From contig CAWIAG010000004.1 of the NCBI GenBank assembly GCA_963834015.1, forward strand, positions 1,550,001 to 1,614,000: a stretch of 64,000 nucleotides of DNA, in the 5' to 3' direction. A program made the position numbers and the translations under genes. Positions 35,919 to 45,157 of the stretch are shown here, piece by piece. The number at the start of each line of letters is the position of its first letter. Positions within the stretch are counted from its first letter, which is position 1. The notes beneath the pieces were generated by a model. The model had not been told where the DNA came from and made no database searches. It saw nothing but the letters and a program-made list of their open reading frames with translations. Source of the stretch: FEN-1297 sp963834015 (GTDB lineage Bacteria > Bacteroidota > Ignavibacteria > Ignavibacteriales > Ignavibacteriaceae).

Positions 35919-36467
35919 ATGAATCCGAAAAATTATGTTGTATTGTTCCTGATTTTTATTTTTGTATCGGTTAGTTTTGCGCAGCCCCGGCAGTTTCAGG
36001 CAGTTAAGAAGGAATCATATGTTACATATAAGCTAACACATCCTCTTCATGAAATAGAAGCTACAAGTAAAGATGTCTACTGTGTTGCTAACATTGACCC
36101 GGTAAAAAAAGAGATAAAAAATGTTTCCGTTCAAATTGATGTAACAACTTTTGACAGCGGAAATTCCAACCGGGATTCCCATGCCATGGAAACCGTAGAT
36201 GCTATAACTTATCCCGATGTAAGATTTATAAGCACTTCGGTTTACCAGGAGGGTGATAGTTTAAAAATTCACGGTAAGCTTACATTTCACGGAGTTACTA
36301 AAGATATATACGTTGCGGCAGCAGCAAAGTGGACGGACAGCAAGATTATAGTTAATGGAAATTTTAATATAAGTTTAACGGCATTTAAGGTTCCGCGGCC
36401 CGCATTATTGTTAATTCCCGTTGATGATACACTTAGATTTACATTACAGCAGGTATTTAATTTATGA
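35919..36467 (+). CDS. YceI-family periplasmic lipid-binding protein
   Basis: A 182-residue protein with a signal peptide (ending SFAQ) and the YceI lipocalin-like beta-barrel pattern: VTYKLTHPLHEIEATS near the start, VSVQIDVTTFDSGNSNRDSHAM, ITYPDVRFIS, and LKIHGKLTFHGVTKDIYV. YceI proteins bind isoprenoid or fatty-acid-like molecules in the periplasm. The N-terminal tract is slightly degenerate compared with the classical start (WKVD..HS). It is coupled to the preceding b561-like gene by a 14-base gap, which suggests a quinone- or isoprenoid-linked redox function. Confidence 0.85.
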   Translation: MNPKNYVVLFLIFIFVSVSFAQPRQFQAVKKESYVTYKLTHPLHEIEATSKDVYCVANIDPVKKEIKNVSVQIDVTTFDSGNSNRDSHAMETVDAITYPDVRFISTSVYQEGDSLKIHGKLTFHGVTKDIYVAAAAKWTDSKIIVNGNFNISLTAFKVPRPALLLIPVDDTLRFTLQQVFNL

Positions 36468-36793
36468 GTTTTATTGTGCAAATGAACGGATTTGGGGCTC
36501 CGGGATTGCAGCTATAAATCAATTTATCTTTTCTGAATGAATTATTAAATTAATTTAAAGAATTAAGTTTGACCTATAAGATTATTCAAATAAATCTTAT
36601 ATTATTAAACAATAATTAATAAAGTTAGTTAATAAACTATTATTCTAAATAAATGATCGAATGCGAAGACCGGACAATGATTATAATTATTTATAGTTGC
36701 CCGGAATATTATTGACAGTCTTGAAATTAAGCACTTGGCACAAATGTAAGAAATAACTAATTTCAGGAAGATAAAGGTAAAAAAGGGAATTTT
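36468..36793. other. Intergenic, nothing recognised
   Basis: About 326 AT-rich bases ahead of the CDF transporter. TTGGCACAAATG near 36735 resembles half of a sigma-54 site but has no GC at the -12 position. No hairpin and no gene. Confidence 0.4.
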
Positions 36794-37699
36794 ATGAAGA
36801 TGAAGGATACTTCCGGCCAGTTTTTTGCAATCCGCCTTTCATTTGCATTCGGAATAATAATGCTTGCATTAAAATGGTATGCATACATCATTACCGGTTC
36901 ATCCGCTATCCTTTCAGATGCTGCCGAATCTGTTGTTCATATAATAGGGGTAGGTTTTGCCGTATTCAGTTTGTGGCTTAGTCTGCGGCCGGCGGATGAA
37001 AAACATACATACGGGCACGATAAAATAAGTTATTTCTCTGCGGGGTTTGAGGGGGCATTAATTGTTTTGGCCGCCTTCTATATACTTTATATCTCATCCC
37101 GCAAGTTAATTACCGGAGTTCAATTAACAAACATTGACCTGGGAACTTACTTTATTCTTTCTGCGGCGTTATTAAATCTTTTCCTGGGGTTATTTTTATT
37201 GCGTAAAGGGAAGACAACAAATTCGCTGATACTGAGCGCCAATGGTAAACATGTGCTTACAGATTCATGGACAAGTTTTGGAATTGTTGTAGGATTAATA
37301 TTAACACGGGCCACAGGCTGGCTGCCATTTGATCCGATACTTGCAATACTTGTCGCCCTGAATATTCTTTGGTCCGGAAGTAAATTAATCAGAAAATCTG
37401 CAGGCGGGCTGATGGATGAAGGAGCTGAAAGTATTGGTAATATTATCAGGGAGAGTATAAATGAAAAGATCCGGGAAACAAATTTAAAATATCATGAGCT
37501 CAGGTACCGTGAAAGCGGAAATGTTGTCTGGGTGGAATTCCATTTATTATTCCCTAAAGACGCACTTCTAAAAGATGCCCATCATTATGCTACGGAAATT
37601 GAAAAAAGTATCAAATCAAAATTGAAAAGTAATGTTCATATAACAACTCATTTAGAAACCCTGGAAGACCATCAGGTTGAGCATGAAGAAGTATCCTGA
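36794..37699 (+). CDS. Cation diffusion facilitator (CDF) metal transporter
   Basis: A 301-residue membrane protein with the CDF layout: six helices in the first ~200 residues, then a cytoplasmic ferredoxin-like domain (~205-290). Metal-site residues: SDAAESVVH in helix 2 (the usual D...D site is altered to D..E...H) and HVLTDSW (H...D) in helix 5. The loop YGHDKISYFSAGFEG is the signature of the family. CDF proteins export Zn, Mn, Fe or Co against protons. The altered helix-2 site means metal preference cannot be guessed. The cytoplasmic tail is rich in His (DAHHYATEIEKS, HITTHLE, DHQVEHEE). The gene stands alone, ahead of a repeat-rich spacer. Confidence 0.92.
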   Translation: MKMKDTSGQFFAIRLSFAFGIIMLALKWYAYIITGSSAILSDAAESVVHIIGVGFAVFSLWLSLRPADEKHTYGHDKISYFSAGFEGALIVLAAFYILYISSRKLITGVQLTNIDLGTYFILSAALLNLFLGLFLLRKGKTTNSLILSANGKHVLTDSWTSFGIVVGLILTRATGWLPFDPILAILVALNILWSGSKLIRKSAGGLMDEGAESIGNIIRESINEKIRETNLKYHELRYRESGNVVWVEFHLLFPKDALLKDAHHYATEIEKSIKSKLKSNVHITTHLETLEDHQVEHEEVS

Positions 37700-38176
37700 A
37701 TAATTAAAAATTCTATAATTCAGTTTTTTACTCATTTATTACTACAAGCATTTCACCGCTATACAACTCAGGAAATATACTATTGAAGACTTTAGTAAGT
37801 CCCGATGCATTGCAAAGGGGCCAACTTAACAAAGTTCGATTCATCGTTATTTTATTTGAACACAGTAGGTTACAGCATTAAATAATTTTGATTAATTAAA
37901 CGCCTACTTCTGTGTAACGGCTATACGGCTTTGTGATTTTTCTAAATTGATTATACTATTAATATGCTGCTGCTATTCTGCTACAAACATGCCGGTTTGC
38001 TACAAGGCACCATGTCACAGCTCTGCGGTTCAAACTGATTGATCGACGACAAATTTGCTACAAGCATACCGCTGCTCTGCAGCTTTGAATGCTCCCGACC
38101 TTCAGAACAAATTTGGATGTTATAAATTTCATTCATAGATTTAATTAAAGATTAGGAACGGAATCGCGACTATTAT
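37700..38176. repeat. Degenerate cluster of hairpin repeats ahead of the kinase gene
   Basis: Partial copies of the family seen at 2740-3120: tactacaagcatttcaccgc (37740), ctacaaggcaccatgtcac with a CTCTGCGG stem remnant (38000), and tgctacaagcataccgctgctctgcagc (38055-38085). Arms are decayed in most copies. The last ~90 bases should hold the promoter of the sensor kinase. Confidence 0.6.
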
Positions 38177-40687
38177 ATGATTAAGCTCAATAAATGGTTA
38201 CCCTGGCTGTCCATAAGGAGCAAACTGATAATTGCTTTTGTCGGGCTTTCCGTTCTGCCGATTATCTTTGTAGGGATCTACGGAATAATCTCCAACACAA
38301 AATCAATGAAAAATACTGCAATCCAAAACCTGGACCACGACCTCTCCTTAATGCAGGAAAATACGGCAAATCTTTTGGCAAGAATAGAACGGGATTTGAT
38401 GCTAATTCAGAATTTATATATTGATAAACAGGTCCATGCAGTTATAAGTAAAGATTCATATTCCATCAGTAAAAATAATATTAAAGAATTGGATAATGAG
38501 CTGTTATCCTTTACGAAAACAAGAGAAATTTATTACCAATTAAGAATACTTGATAATGAGGGGAATGAAATTGGCAGGGTGCAATGCGATTCGTCCGATT
38601 CTGATAATCAGGCGTTTAGCATAATTCCTCAAAATAAACTGAGCCGTACACCTCAAATATTTTATACTTTAATGGCAAAAGATTTAGTAAAAAATCAGAT
38701 AGCCCTTGCGCCTGCAGAACTTATTAATCAGAATAATGAACCTGTACCTGTTATAAGCTTTTTAATGCCGGTTTTTTTAAAAGATAAAAAAGCCGGTATC
38801 CTGATTGCCGATGTTTTTGTTAAAAACCTTTTTAGAACACTCCAGACTTATAAAACTCTTAATCCTTCTGAAAAAGTTATCCTTGTCAGCGGCGAAGGGC
38901 ATTACCTGTATCATTCACAAAAGAAAAAAGACTGGAATAAACTGTTAGCTGGAAGAAATGAATTTAACCTTCAGCATGACTATTCTACCTCAACGGTTAA
39001 CCAGATACTATCGGATAAAAAATCATCCATAATTGACGGCAGTGATGATATAATTGATCATGCACCTCTTTTTTACGGGTACTCTTCTATTTATCATTTC
39101 AGCATCGAGCACAATTTTACGATCCCTCTATTTTTATTTGTTGCCATCCCGAAATCAATTATTATGGAACCGGTTCACTCATATGAATTGACCTTTGCAA
39201 GTATATTGATTCTATTTTTAATCATTTCGATCGGGTTAAGTTTGTTGGCAACACGGCATTTTACTTTATCAATCGCCACGCTAACGGAGGGAGCAGAAAC
39301 TATAACAAAAGGGGATTATAATCATCGTGTTAATGTTGAAACTCATGATGAAATCGAAAAGCTTGCCGAGCAATTTAATCTAATGGCGAAAGCCCTTTTT
39401 GATCATGAGAACGAAATTCAGCAATACAGGACCCAACTGGAAGAAATGGTAAGTTCAAGGACTGAAGAACTTTTTGCAGAAAAATCGAAGCTGCAAGCGA
39501 TACTGGATAATGTACCGAGCGCCTTCTTAATGCTCGATAAAGAACTACGTATACAGACAGCCAGCGCCGCAATAATTGGAATCACCGGATTTAATATGGG
39601 TGATGTTAGAGGACAGACATGCACTAAAATTTTAGGTGCAATCGGATTCTGTACCGAATGCATCTGTCAGCAGGCAATTTTAAAAAATAAAACAGAAACC
39701 TGTATTATTCATAAATCCGAGGGTAAGCAGGATGAACGCTATATTGAACATATGGCGATACCGATGAATAAAAATGGTGAAGTAATAGCGGTATTGGCTG
39801 TAATAACCGATATTACGAAGCGTAAAAAGTTGGAGAACGTGCTGATAAAAACAGAGAAACTTGCAGCAACGGGAGAAATAGCTGCCTTTGTTGCTCATGA
39901 ATTCAGGAATTCTCTAACATCAATCAAGATGATACTGCAGCTTCTTATTGAATCGACTAATCTTGAACGGTCTGAAAAAAAATCGGTTTCCGTCGCTCTT
40001 AACTCATCCAAAGAAATGGAAGATATAGTTACAAAGCTGCTTAATTATGCTTATCCTGCCCCCATGAAATTTCAGTTTACGAGCATAGAAAAGTTACTAA
40101 ATGAAAGCCTGGCATTTGTCCAGCTTCGTTTTCAAAAGTCGAATATACTGATGAAAAATGAAATTGACCCGGCAATTCCCGAAGTACTTCTGGACGCTCC
40201 TCATTTTAAAGAAGCAATCATAAATATACTTCTTAATGCCGTTCAATCCATTGATGAAAAAAGGAATTCCTCCGAAAATTCCGGCGGTGATATGGAATCT
40301 TTAAATGAAATCTCTATTATTGCACAAGTAATAAATCTTAAGAAGACTTTACACGATTACAGGTTAGAAGATGCCGGTGATTATTCACATATCGAGAATT
40401 CCGACCGCAGCAGGTATGAGATCATACTGCCAAAGGGAACCGGTTGTATTTTTGTTCAGATAACCGATACAGGGAAAGGAATCGAACGTAAAAACCTGCC
40501 GCGAATTTTTGATCCTTTCTTCACTACAAAAGCAAACGGAACAGGTTTAGGTTTACAGATGGTTAAAAGAACAATAAATGCACACAGGGGAATTGTTACC
40601 GCTGAAAGTAAAAAAGGTTCCGGTACGGCTTTTAGTATTTTTATTCCTTTAACGAACGACATTAATTCACTTCCACAACATATTTGA
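38177..40687 (+). CDS. Membrane sensor histidine kinase (Cache-like, HAMP, PAS, HisKA, HATPase)
   Basis: An 836-residue kinase. TM1 is at ~15-38, a periplasmic sensing domain of about 300 residues follows (Cache-like by layout), TM2 is at ~340-362 (ASILILFLIISIGLSLLA), HAMP at ~363-415, a coiled coil (~415-445) and a PAS domain (~445-550). The PAS holds CTKILGAIGFCTECICQQ, four Cys that could bind a cofactor. HisKA has the phospho-acceptor H574 in AFVAHEFRNSL. The ATPase carries NILLNAVQSI (N box), DTGKGI and GTGLGL. It signals to the response regulator 21 bases downstream. The position upstream of the electron-transfer cluster suggests redox or electron-acceptor sensing; that is inferred. 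Confidence 0.93.
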   Translation: MIKLNKWLPWLSIRSKLIIAFVGLSVLPIIFVGIYGIISNTKSMKNTAIQNLDHDLSLMQENTANLLARIERDLMLIQNLYIDKQVHAVISKDSYSISKNNIKELDNELLSFTKTREIYYQLRILDNEGNEIGRVQCDSSDSDNQAFSIIPQNKLSRTPQIFYTLMAKDLVKNQIALAPAELINQNNEPVPVISFLMPVFLKDKKAGILIADVFVKNLFRTLQTYKTLNPSEKVILVSGEGHYLYHSQKKKDWNKLLAGRNEFNLQHDYSTSTVNQILSDKKSSIIDGSDDIIDHAPLFYGYSSIYHFSIEHNFTIPLFLFVAIPKSIIMEPVHSYELTFASILILFLIISIGLSLLATRHFTLSIATLTEGAETITKGDYNHRVNVETHDEIEKLAEQFNLMAKALFDHENEIQQYRTQLEEMVSSRTEELFAEKSKLQAILDNVPSAFLMLDKELRIQTASAAIIGITGFNMGDVRGQTCTKILGAIGFCTECICQQAILKNKTETCIIHKSEGKQDERYIEHMAIPMNKNGEVIAVLAVITDITKRKKLENVLIKTEKLAATGEIAAFVAHEFRNSLTSIKMILQLLIESTNLERSEKKSVSVALNSSKEMEDIVTKLLNYAYPAPMKFQFTSIEKLLNESLAFVQLRFQKSNILMKNEIDPAIPEVLLDAPHFKEAIINILLNAVQSIDEKRNSSENSGGDMESLNEISIIAQVINLKKTLHDYRLEDAGDYSHIENSDRSRYEIILPKGTGCIFVQITDTGKGIERKNLPRIFDPFFTTKANGTGLGLQMVKRTINAHRGIVTAESKKGSGTAFSIFIPLTNDINSLPQHI

Positions 40688-40708
40688 TACTTTTTTTGAG
40701 GTGTTAAT

Positions 40709-42127
40709 TTGACCGACATAAAAAAAAGCAAAGCGAAAATACTTGTCGTAGACGACGATCCCAAAATCTTATATGCGTTTCTTGAAGTATTAAAGAAAGA
40801 CGGTTATTCCGCAGTAACGGCCGGCGACGGTGAAGAAGCCTTAAGGACAGCAAGTTTGGAAAATATTGACCTGATATTTATGGATATTACTTTACCGAAA
40901 TTAGACGGACTGGCAGTCCTAAAAAAATTCAGGGAACTGGGCATAAGCATTCCCACCGTCATTATTACGGGTTATGGGATAATGCAAAATGCAATTAAAG
41001 CTATGCAGCTTGGTGCGTTTGACTACTTAACCAAGCCGCTTGATATCCAGAAAATCAGGGAAATAACTCAAAAAGTTTTTCCAAAATCATCAGACACAAA
41101 TACAATTAAAGAAAACCACCCTTCACTCAATGCCGATATTGTGGATCGCTATGACCTGATCGGGGGAAGTGCGGAGATGCAGGAAATTTATAAATTGATT
41201 GGATTAGTCTCAACCACACCTAATACTGTTTCCGTTTTAATTACGGGTGAAAGCGGAACGGGTAAAGAACTTGTTGCCAGGTCAATTCATAACAGTACTC
41301 TGGGAACCGGTTATCCCTTTATTGGAATAAATTGTTCGGCAGTTCCTGATAATCTCCTTGAGTCAGAATTATTCGGATATGAAAAGGGAGCCTTCACCGG
41401 CGCAATAGATCGTAAGCTTGGTAAATTTGAGCTTGCGCAAAACGGGACTATATTTTTAGACGAGATAGGCAATCTTTTTTCAAATTTGCAGCAGAAACTG
41501 CTGAGAGTTCTTCAGGAACGCGAGTTTGAGAGATTGGGGGGAGGTACTTCTATTAAAATTCAGGCAAGATTTATTGCAGCCACAAATCAAAACCTTGAAT
41601 TGGAAATAAAAAAAGGAAATTTCCGGGAAGATCTTTTCTTCAGGCTGAATGTTGTATCCATTAAACTTCCTCCGCTTAGAGAACGAACAGAAGACATTCC
41701 GCTTCTTGCAAATTATTTTCTTGCTAAATACAATGAACATCTAAATAAAAAAGTCAGGGGCTTTTCATCACGGGCTATGAATCTGCTTGGTTCATATCAA
41801 TTTCCAGGGAATGTAAGAGAATTGGAAAATTTAATTGAACGTGCAGTTATGCTGGCAAGGGGAGACGAAATTACACACGACTTGCTTGAAAAGATGCTGA
41901 GTTTAAATTCAATAAAAATTGCCGCTTTTCCTATTGTCGGTACAACTTTTAAACAATCGAGGGAGCACATCCTGCGGATGTTTGAAAAGCAATTTGTTGA
42001 AGAAAAACTTTCTTCGCACTCCGGCAACGTAACTTCCGCGGCTAAATCTTCAAATATGACAAGGCAAAATTTTCAGCGAATGATGAAAAAATATAATATC
42101 AAAGCAGAAGAATTTAAAAAGAAATAG
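40709..42127 (+). CDS. Sigma-54-dependent response regulator (NtrC family)
   Basis: A 472-residue activator starting at TTG with a GAGG site. The receiver (1-125) has D15-D17 in VVDDDPK, the phospho-acceptor D59 in IFMDITLP and the Lys in YLTKPL. The AAA+ domain (~148-380) has Walker A GESGTGKE, the sigma-54 contact loop GAFTGA in EKGAFTGAIDRK, Walker B IFLDEIGNL and the arginine-finger region NVRELENLIERA. A C-terminal Fis-type helix-turn-helix is present (NVTSAAKSSNMTRQNFQRMM). Partner of the kinase just upstream. I found no convincing -24/-12 site in the cluster that follows, so its targets are unproven. Confidence 0.95.
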   Translation: MTDIKKSKAKILVVDDDPKILYAFLEVLKKDGYSAVTAGDGEEALRTASLENIDLIFMDITLPKLDGLAVLKKFRELGISIPTVIITGYGIMQNAIKAMQLGAFDYLTKPLDIQKIREITQKVFPKSSDTNTIKENHPSLNADIVDRYDLIGGSAEMQEIYKLIGLVSTTPNTVSVLITGESGTGKELVARSIHNSTLGTGYPFIGINCSAVPDNLLESELFGYEKGAFTGAIDRKLGKFELAQNGTIFLDEIGNLFSNLQQKLLRVLQEREFERLGGGTSIKIQARFIAATNQNLELEIKKGNFREDLFFRLNVVSIKLPPLRERTEDIPLLANYFLAKYNEHLNKKVRGFSSRAMNLLGSYQFPGNVRELENLIERAVMLARGDEITHDLLEKMLSLNSIKIAAFPIVGTTFKQSREHILRMFEKQFVEEKLSSHSGNVTSAAKSSNMTRQNFQRMMKKYNIKAEEFKKK

Positions 42128-42512
42128 CAACCTATTCTTTTGGTTCATTTCCTTTCCAACATTACTGCTCATAAAACTTCAAATCCTCTTTATAAAAATT
42201 AAGTTGACCTGGATATGGCGGGAAGCAGAAGTAGCTTTGTTGGGAGGAATGTTTTGATATAATCATGCCTGGAATAAGATTATGGTAATGCCAAAGTTTT
42301 GGATGCAAGCAAATTTATATTATGTAACATGAGTTAATAAATGTAAAATAAAATTTTACACATGCCAAATAATAATTGGCAGTTATTGTTTGTCTTAAAC
42401 CTCTCCCGGGTTACAATTATACCATTATGATCAAATATCAAGATAAATTTTTATAAACATTTACCGGCATGGTAGTTGTTTAAAAATAAGCAAATTAAGC
42501 GAATTAAGAAAA
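42128..42512. other. Intergenic, nothing recognised
   Basis: About 385 AT-rich bases between the NtrC-family gene and the receiver gene. TTGGCAGTTATTG near 42366 has a GG but no GC 10 bases on, so it is not a credible sigma-54 promoter. No hairpin of note. Confidence 0.4.
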
Positions 42513-42898
42513 GTGATATACATACCCCGGATATTGGTAATGGATAATGATGAAAATATTCTTTCTGCTTTTGAAGATTATTTAAAAAGAAGAATTGTTA
42601 TATGGTAGGAGTACCGACTGTTGAAAGTGGAATAAAAAAAATAAAGCAGCAAAATTTTGACCTGCTTATCACTGATGTAAGAGTAAGCTCCAACTCAGGA
42701 ATGAAATTTATATTACAGGCAAAAAAACTTCAATCTGACCTGCCTGTAATAGCAATTACAAGTTACCCGGACGAGATAAACGAAGCAAATATGAAAAATT
42801 ACGGTGCGGATTATTTTTTCATAAAACCCCTTGAGCTTAGAAAGCTTGACAGGGCAGTAAGCCGTTGTTTAAAAATAAATCATAAAAAAATTTCTTAA
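42513..42898 (+). pseudogene. Stand-alone response-regulator receiver protein, -1 frameshifted
   Basis: Reading from GTG at 42513 gives MIYIPRILVMDNDENILSAF then EDYLK, a receiver start with the acidic pair. This frame stops at 42606-42608. The rest of the domain is in the -1 frame and is open from 42602 to 42898: KKKNCYMVGVPTVESG, phospho-acceptor in LLITDVRV, Ser in AITSYPD and Lys in FFIKPL. The join lies in TTTAAAAAG (42581-42589). One missing A would explain it, but TTTAAAA read as T-TTA-AAA is also a textbook -1 slippery heptamer in the right frame. The repaired protein is ~128 residues with no output domain. It lies downstream of the kinase and regulator and may feed into the same phosphorelay. 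Confidence 0.7.
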
Positions 42899-42944
42899 CA
42901 AATATGCCGGATAATAATTTTATTAAATAATCAGGAGTTATAAA

Positions 42945-43742
42945 ATGGAATCAATTGTTTCTGTATTCTTGAAGAAAGCTGCCCCGGATAGAATAAAAAA
43001 CGGGGCACGGCTTATTTTAGTGTTGGCTGGAATGTTGACGGCAATTTTTAGTCCCAGGGATTACGCTATACCAAGCTTTGCGAGGCAAACCAATCTTTCC
43101 TGTAATTACTGCCATTATACCTTTCCGGCTCTTAATTCTTTCGGCAGGATGTTTAAATTGAACGGGTATACATTAAGCAACATAGAAACTATTGAAGCAG
43201 TTTCAGCGGACAGCGAGCGTACGAAACTGAAAATCTTAAATTCACTCCCGTTGTCTGCAATGATTCAAACTTCTGTAACATCAATTGATAAAGCTGTTCC
43301 CGGAACAAGCAGTTCCTTTGCGCAATTACCCCAGCAAATCAGCCTGTTTGTTTCAGGTGAAATAACTCCGAGAATCGGAAGCTATCTTCAGGTAACTTAC
43401 GACCCGACAGTCGGGACATTCGGCCTTGACATGATAGATATAAGATACGCAAACCATACAACTCTTGGCTCAAATGATTTGCTTTACGGGTTAACGCTGA
43501 ATAATAATCCGACAATGCAGGATGTATGGAATAGTACACCAGTGTGGGGATTCCCATTTTCTTCATCAAGTTCTGCACCTTCGCCCTCTGCCAGTACACT
43601 GATACAGTTAGCTTCCGGAAATGTTGCAGGCCTGGGCGCTTATGCGTTATACGACAAATTAATTTATGCTGAGATCTCTTTTATCATTCTACCCCGCAGG
43701 GAGCTGAATATCCGCCCGATTCAACATGGACCGGTAATATAA
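42945..43742 (+). pseudogene. Fused cytochrome c-porin, N-terminal part (frameshifted gene)
   Basis: The exported first part of an outer-membrane protein whose full frame runs to 44326. After a signal segment (~20-45) comes PSFARQTNLSCNYCHYTF, a single heme c site (CNYCH), then FGRMFKLNGY, and from ~85 onward alternating beta strands of a porin (ISLFVSGEITPRIGSYLQVTYD). The pattern PSFARQT..C..CH..FP.LN.FGR.FKLNGY is, as I recall it, that of the Cyc2-type fused cytochrome-porins. The frame is lost in ctctttt (43676-43682); one added T restores YHSTPQGAEYPPDSTWTG and joins the downstream part, giving ~460 residues, a normal Cyc2-like size. An in-frame stop follows at 43740. Confidence 0.75.
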
Positions 43743-44326
43743 AAGGAGTATCGCCATACTGGAGATTAGCACTTCAACAGCAATGGCAGGGCGAATACCT
43801 GGAAGTCGGTACTTTCGGCCTATCCTCAGCGATGTATCCGTCGGGAATAACAGGCATGACAAATAAATATACCGACATCGGTTTTGACGCACAATATGAA
43901 AAGAATCTTGAAAACGGAAGTTCACTGATTTTACATGCTGCATACATTACGGAAAAACAAAACCTTGATGCCGGATATAATACAGGCAGCTCAGCCAATG
44001 CAAGCAATAATCTCGGCTCATTTAAAATCGACGCCACTTATAATTTCCTGGAAGATGTCGCTCTATCGGCAGGATACTTTTTAACTAACGGTTCAAGCGA
44101 TGCGATCCTTTACCCGGTTAATCCTGTCAGCGGGAGTAACAATGCCTCGCCGAACAGCAACGGCGAACTTTTACAATTAACATATCTACCGTGGATGAAT
44201 ACACAGTTTGCACTTCAATATATAATTTACAATCAATTCAACGGCGGCAGTAGTAACTACGATGGTTCCGGCAGAAACGCATCCGATAATAATACATTGT
44301 ACCTTATGGGATGGTTTGTTTTTTAA
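43683..44326 (+). pseudogene. Fused cytochrome c-porin, C-terminal part (continues 42945)
   Basis: In the +1 frame relative to the N-terminal part: TPQGAEYPPDSTWTGNIKG, then WRLALQQQWQGEYLEVGTFGL, then MYPSGITGMTNKYTDIGFDA from 43832. It ends in porin strands and a C-terminal aromatic (LYLMGWFVF), the usual signal for outer-membrane insertion. The ATG at 43832 has no ribosome site, so I do not take the C-terminal part as a separate gene. Together with the N-terminal part it is a complete porin with one heme. Confidence 0.75.
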
Positions 44327-44370
44327 TTAAGAAAAATTATTCATAAATAAAATTTACGGAGAAAAGAAAA

Positions 44371-44832
44371 ATGAAAAAAAGTTCAATAATTAAATTTGTA
44401 TTCTGTATATCGCTCATCAGCTTGTTTGGTTTTGAAGCGAACAATTCCGGTTTTATAAAACCGGAAGAACAGCAGAAGAAAAATAATTCAATACTTGATG
44501 ACAAAGGTATCGGACCGGTGAAGGAAGTTAAACTTGGCAGCGTTGATCCGAAACTGGCGGATAAAGGCAGTTCAATATTTAATGATAAATGTTCAGCCTG
44601 TCATAATATAGACGATGTAAATTTAGCTCCCCCCCTGCGCGGAATAACAAAAACATTATCACCGGTTTTCATTATGAACTACCTGATGAATACTGCCGAA
44701 ATGCAAAAGAAAGACGCTAATGTAATGAATCTCATTCAGCAGTGGAAAAAAGTACCTATAATGAAAGATCAGAAACTAAAGCAGAACGATGCAAGGGCTG
44801 TGCTGGAATATCTCAGGTCGCTTGATAAATAA
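44371..44832 (+). CDS. Mono-heme c-type cytochrome
   Basis: A 153-residue exported protein (signal segment ~8-22, KFVFCISLISLFGF) with one heme site, KCSACHNIDD, near residue 77. The downstream helix contains MNYLMNTAEMQKKDANVMNL and KVPIMKD; one Met is probably the sixth iron ligand. GGAG before the ATG and a 44-base gap to the porin gene make co-transcription likely. By position it could carry electrons between the outer-membrane cytochrome-porin and the inner-membrane complex. It is a class I-type small cytochrome; the partner assignment is inferred. Confidence 0.88.
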   Translation: MKKSSIIKFVFCISLISLFGFEANNSGFIKPEEQQKKNNSILDDKGIGPVKEVKLGSVDPKLADKGSSIFNDKCSACHNIDDVNLAPPLRGITKTLSPVFIMNYLMNTAEMQKKDANVMNLIQQWKKVPIMKDQKLKQNDARAVLEYLRSLDK

Positions 44833-45157
44833 TAAATGAATTTTTAATATTTCAATACGTGGAACCTAATCTGATTTGTATGACTAACTTAAGTTACGCA
44901 TATATTAAAAATTTTATTAAGTGGCCCCGAGTATTTGGCACAGCCATCACTATGTGAAACTCGGGGGAATAATTAAGCCAAGGTTTTATTGGATTTAGCC
45001 ACAATTATCATATCATTTTGGCTAAAGCCGGACATGTTCTGCAATTTATCGATCCCCGACATAAATGTCGGGGCTACTTTAAATATCATTTGCGTAACTT
45101 CAGTTACTAATTGGTTTGAATGAATTCGGAAATCAGGAATTAATTGAACAACATCTT
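44833..45157. repeat. MITE-like interspersed element, copy D, within the cytochrome cluster
   Basis: The element runs ~44880-45115: left end TAACTTAAGTTACGCATATA, right end AATATCATTTGCGTAACTTC. It contains the block ATATCATTTTGGCTAAAGCC (45017-45036) and the hairpin CCCCGACATAAATGTCGGGG (45054-45073). Its right half appears inverted at 8408-8530. It sits between two cytochrome genes and could separate two transcripts or act as an RNA-processing site. Confidence 0.65.

Noticed and set aside
36730..36760. Possible sigma-54 promoter (TTGGCAC)
   Set aside because: No GC dinucleotide at the -12 position; spacing fails. The same holds for TTGGCAG near 42366 and TTGGCAC near 44937.
45116..45157. 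TTG start for the five-heme cytochrome
   Set aside because: Lies at the end of the MITE-like element, no ribosome site; the ATG at 45158 begins directly before the membrane anchor.
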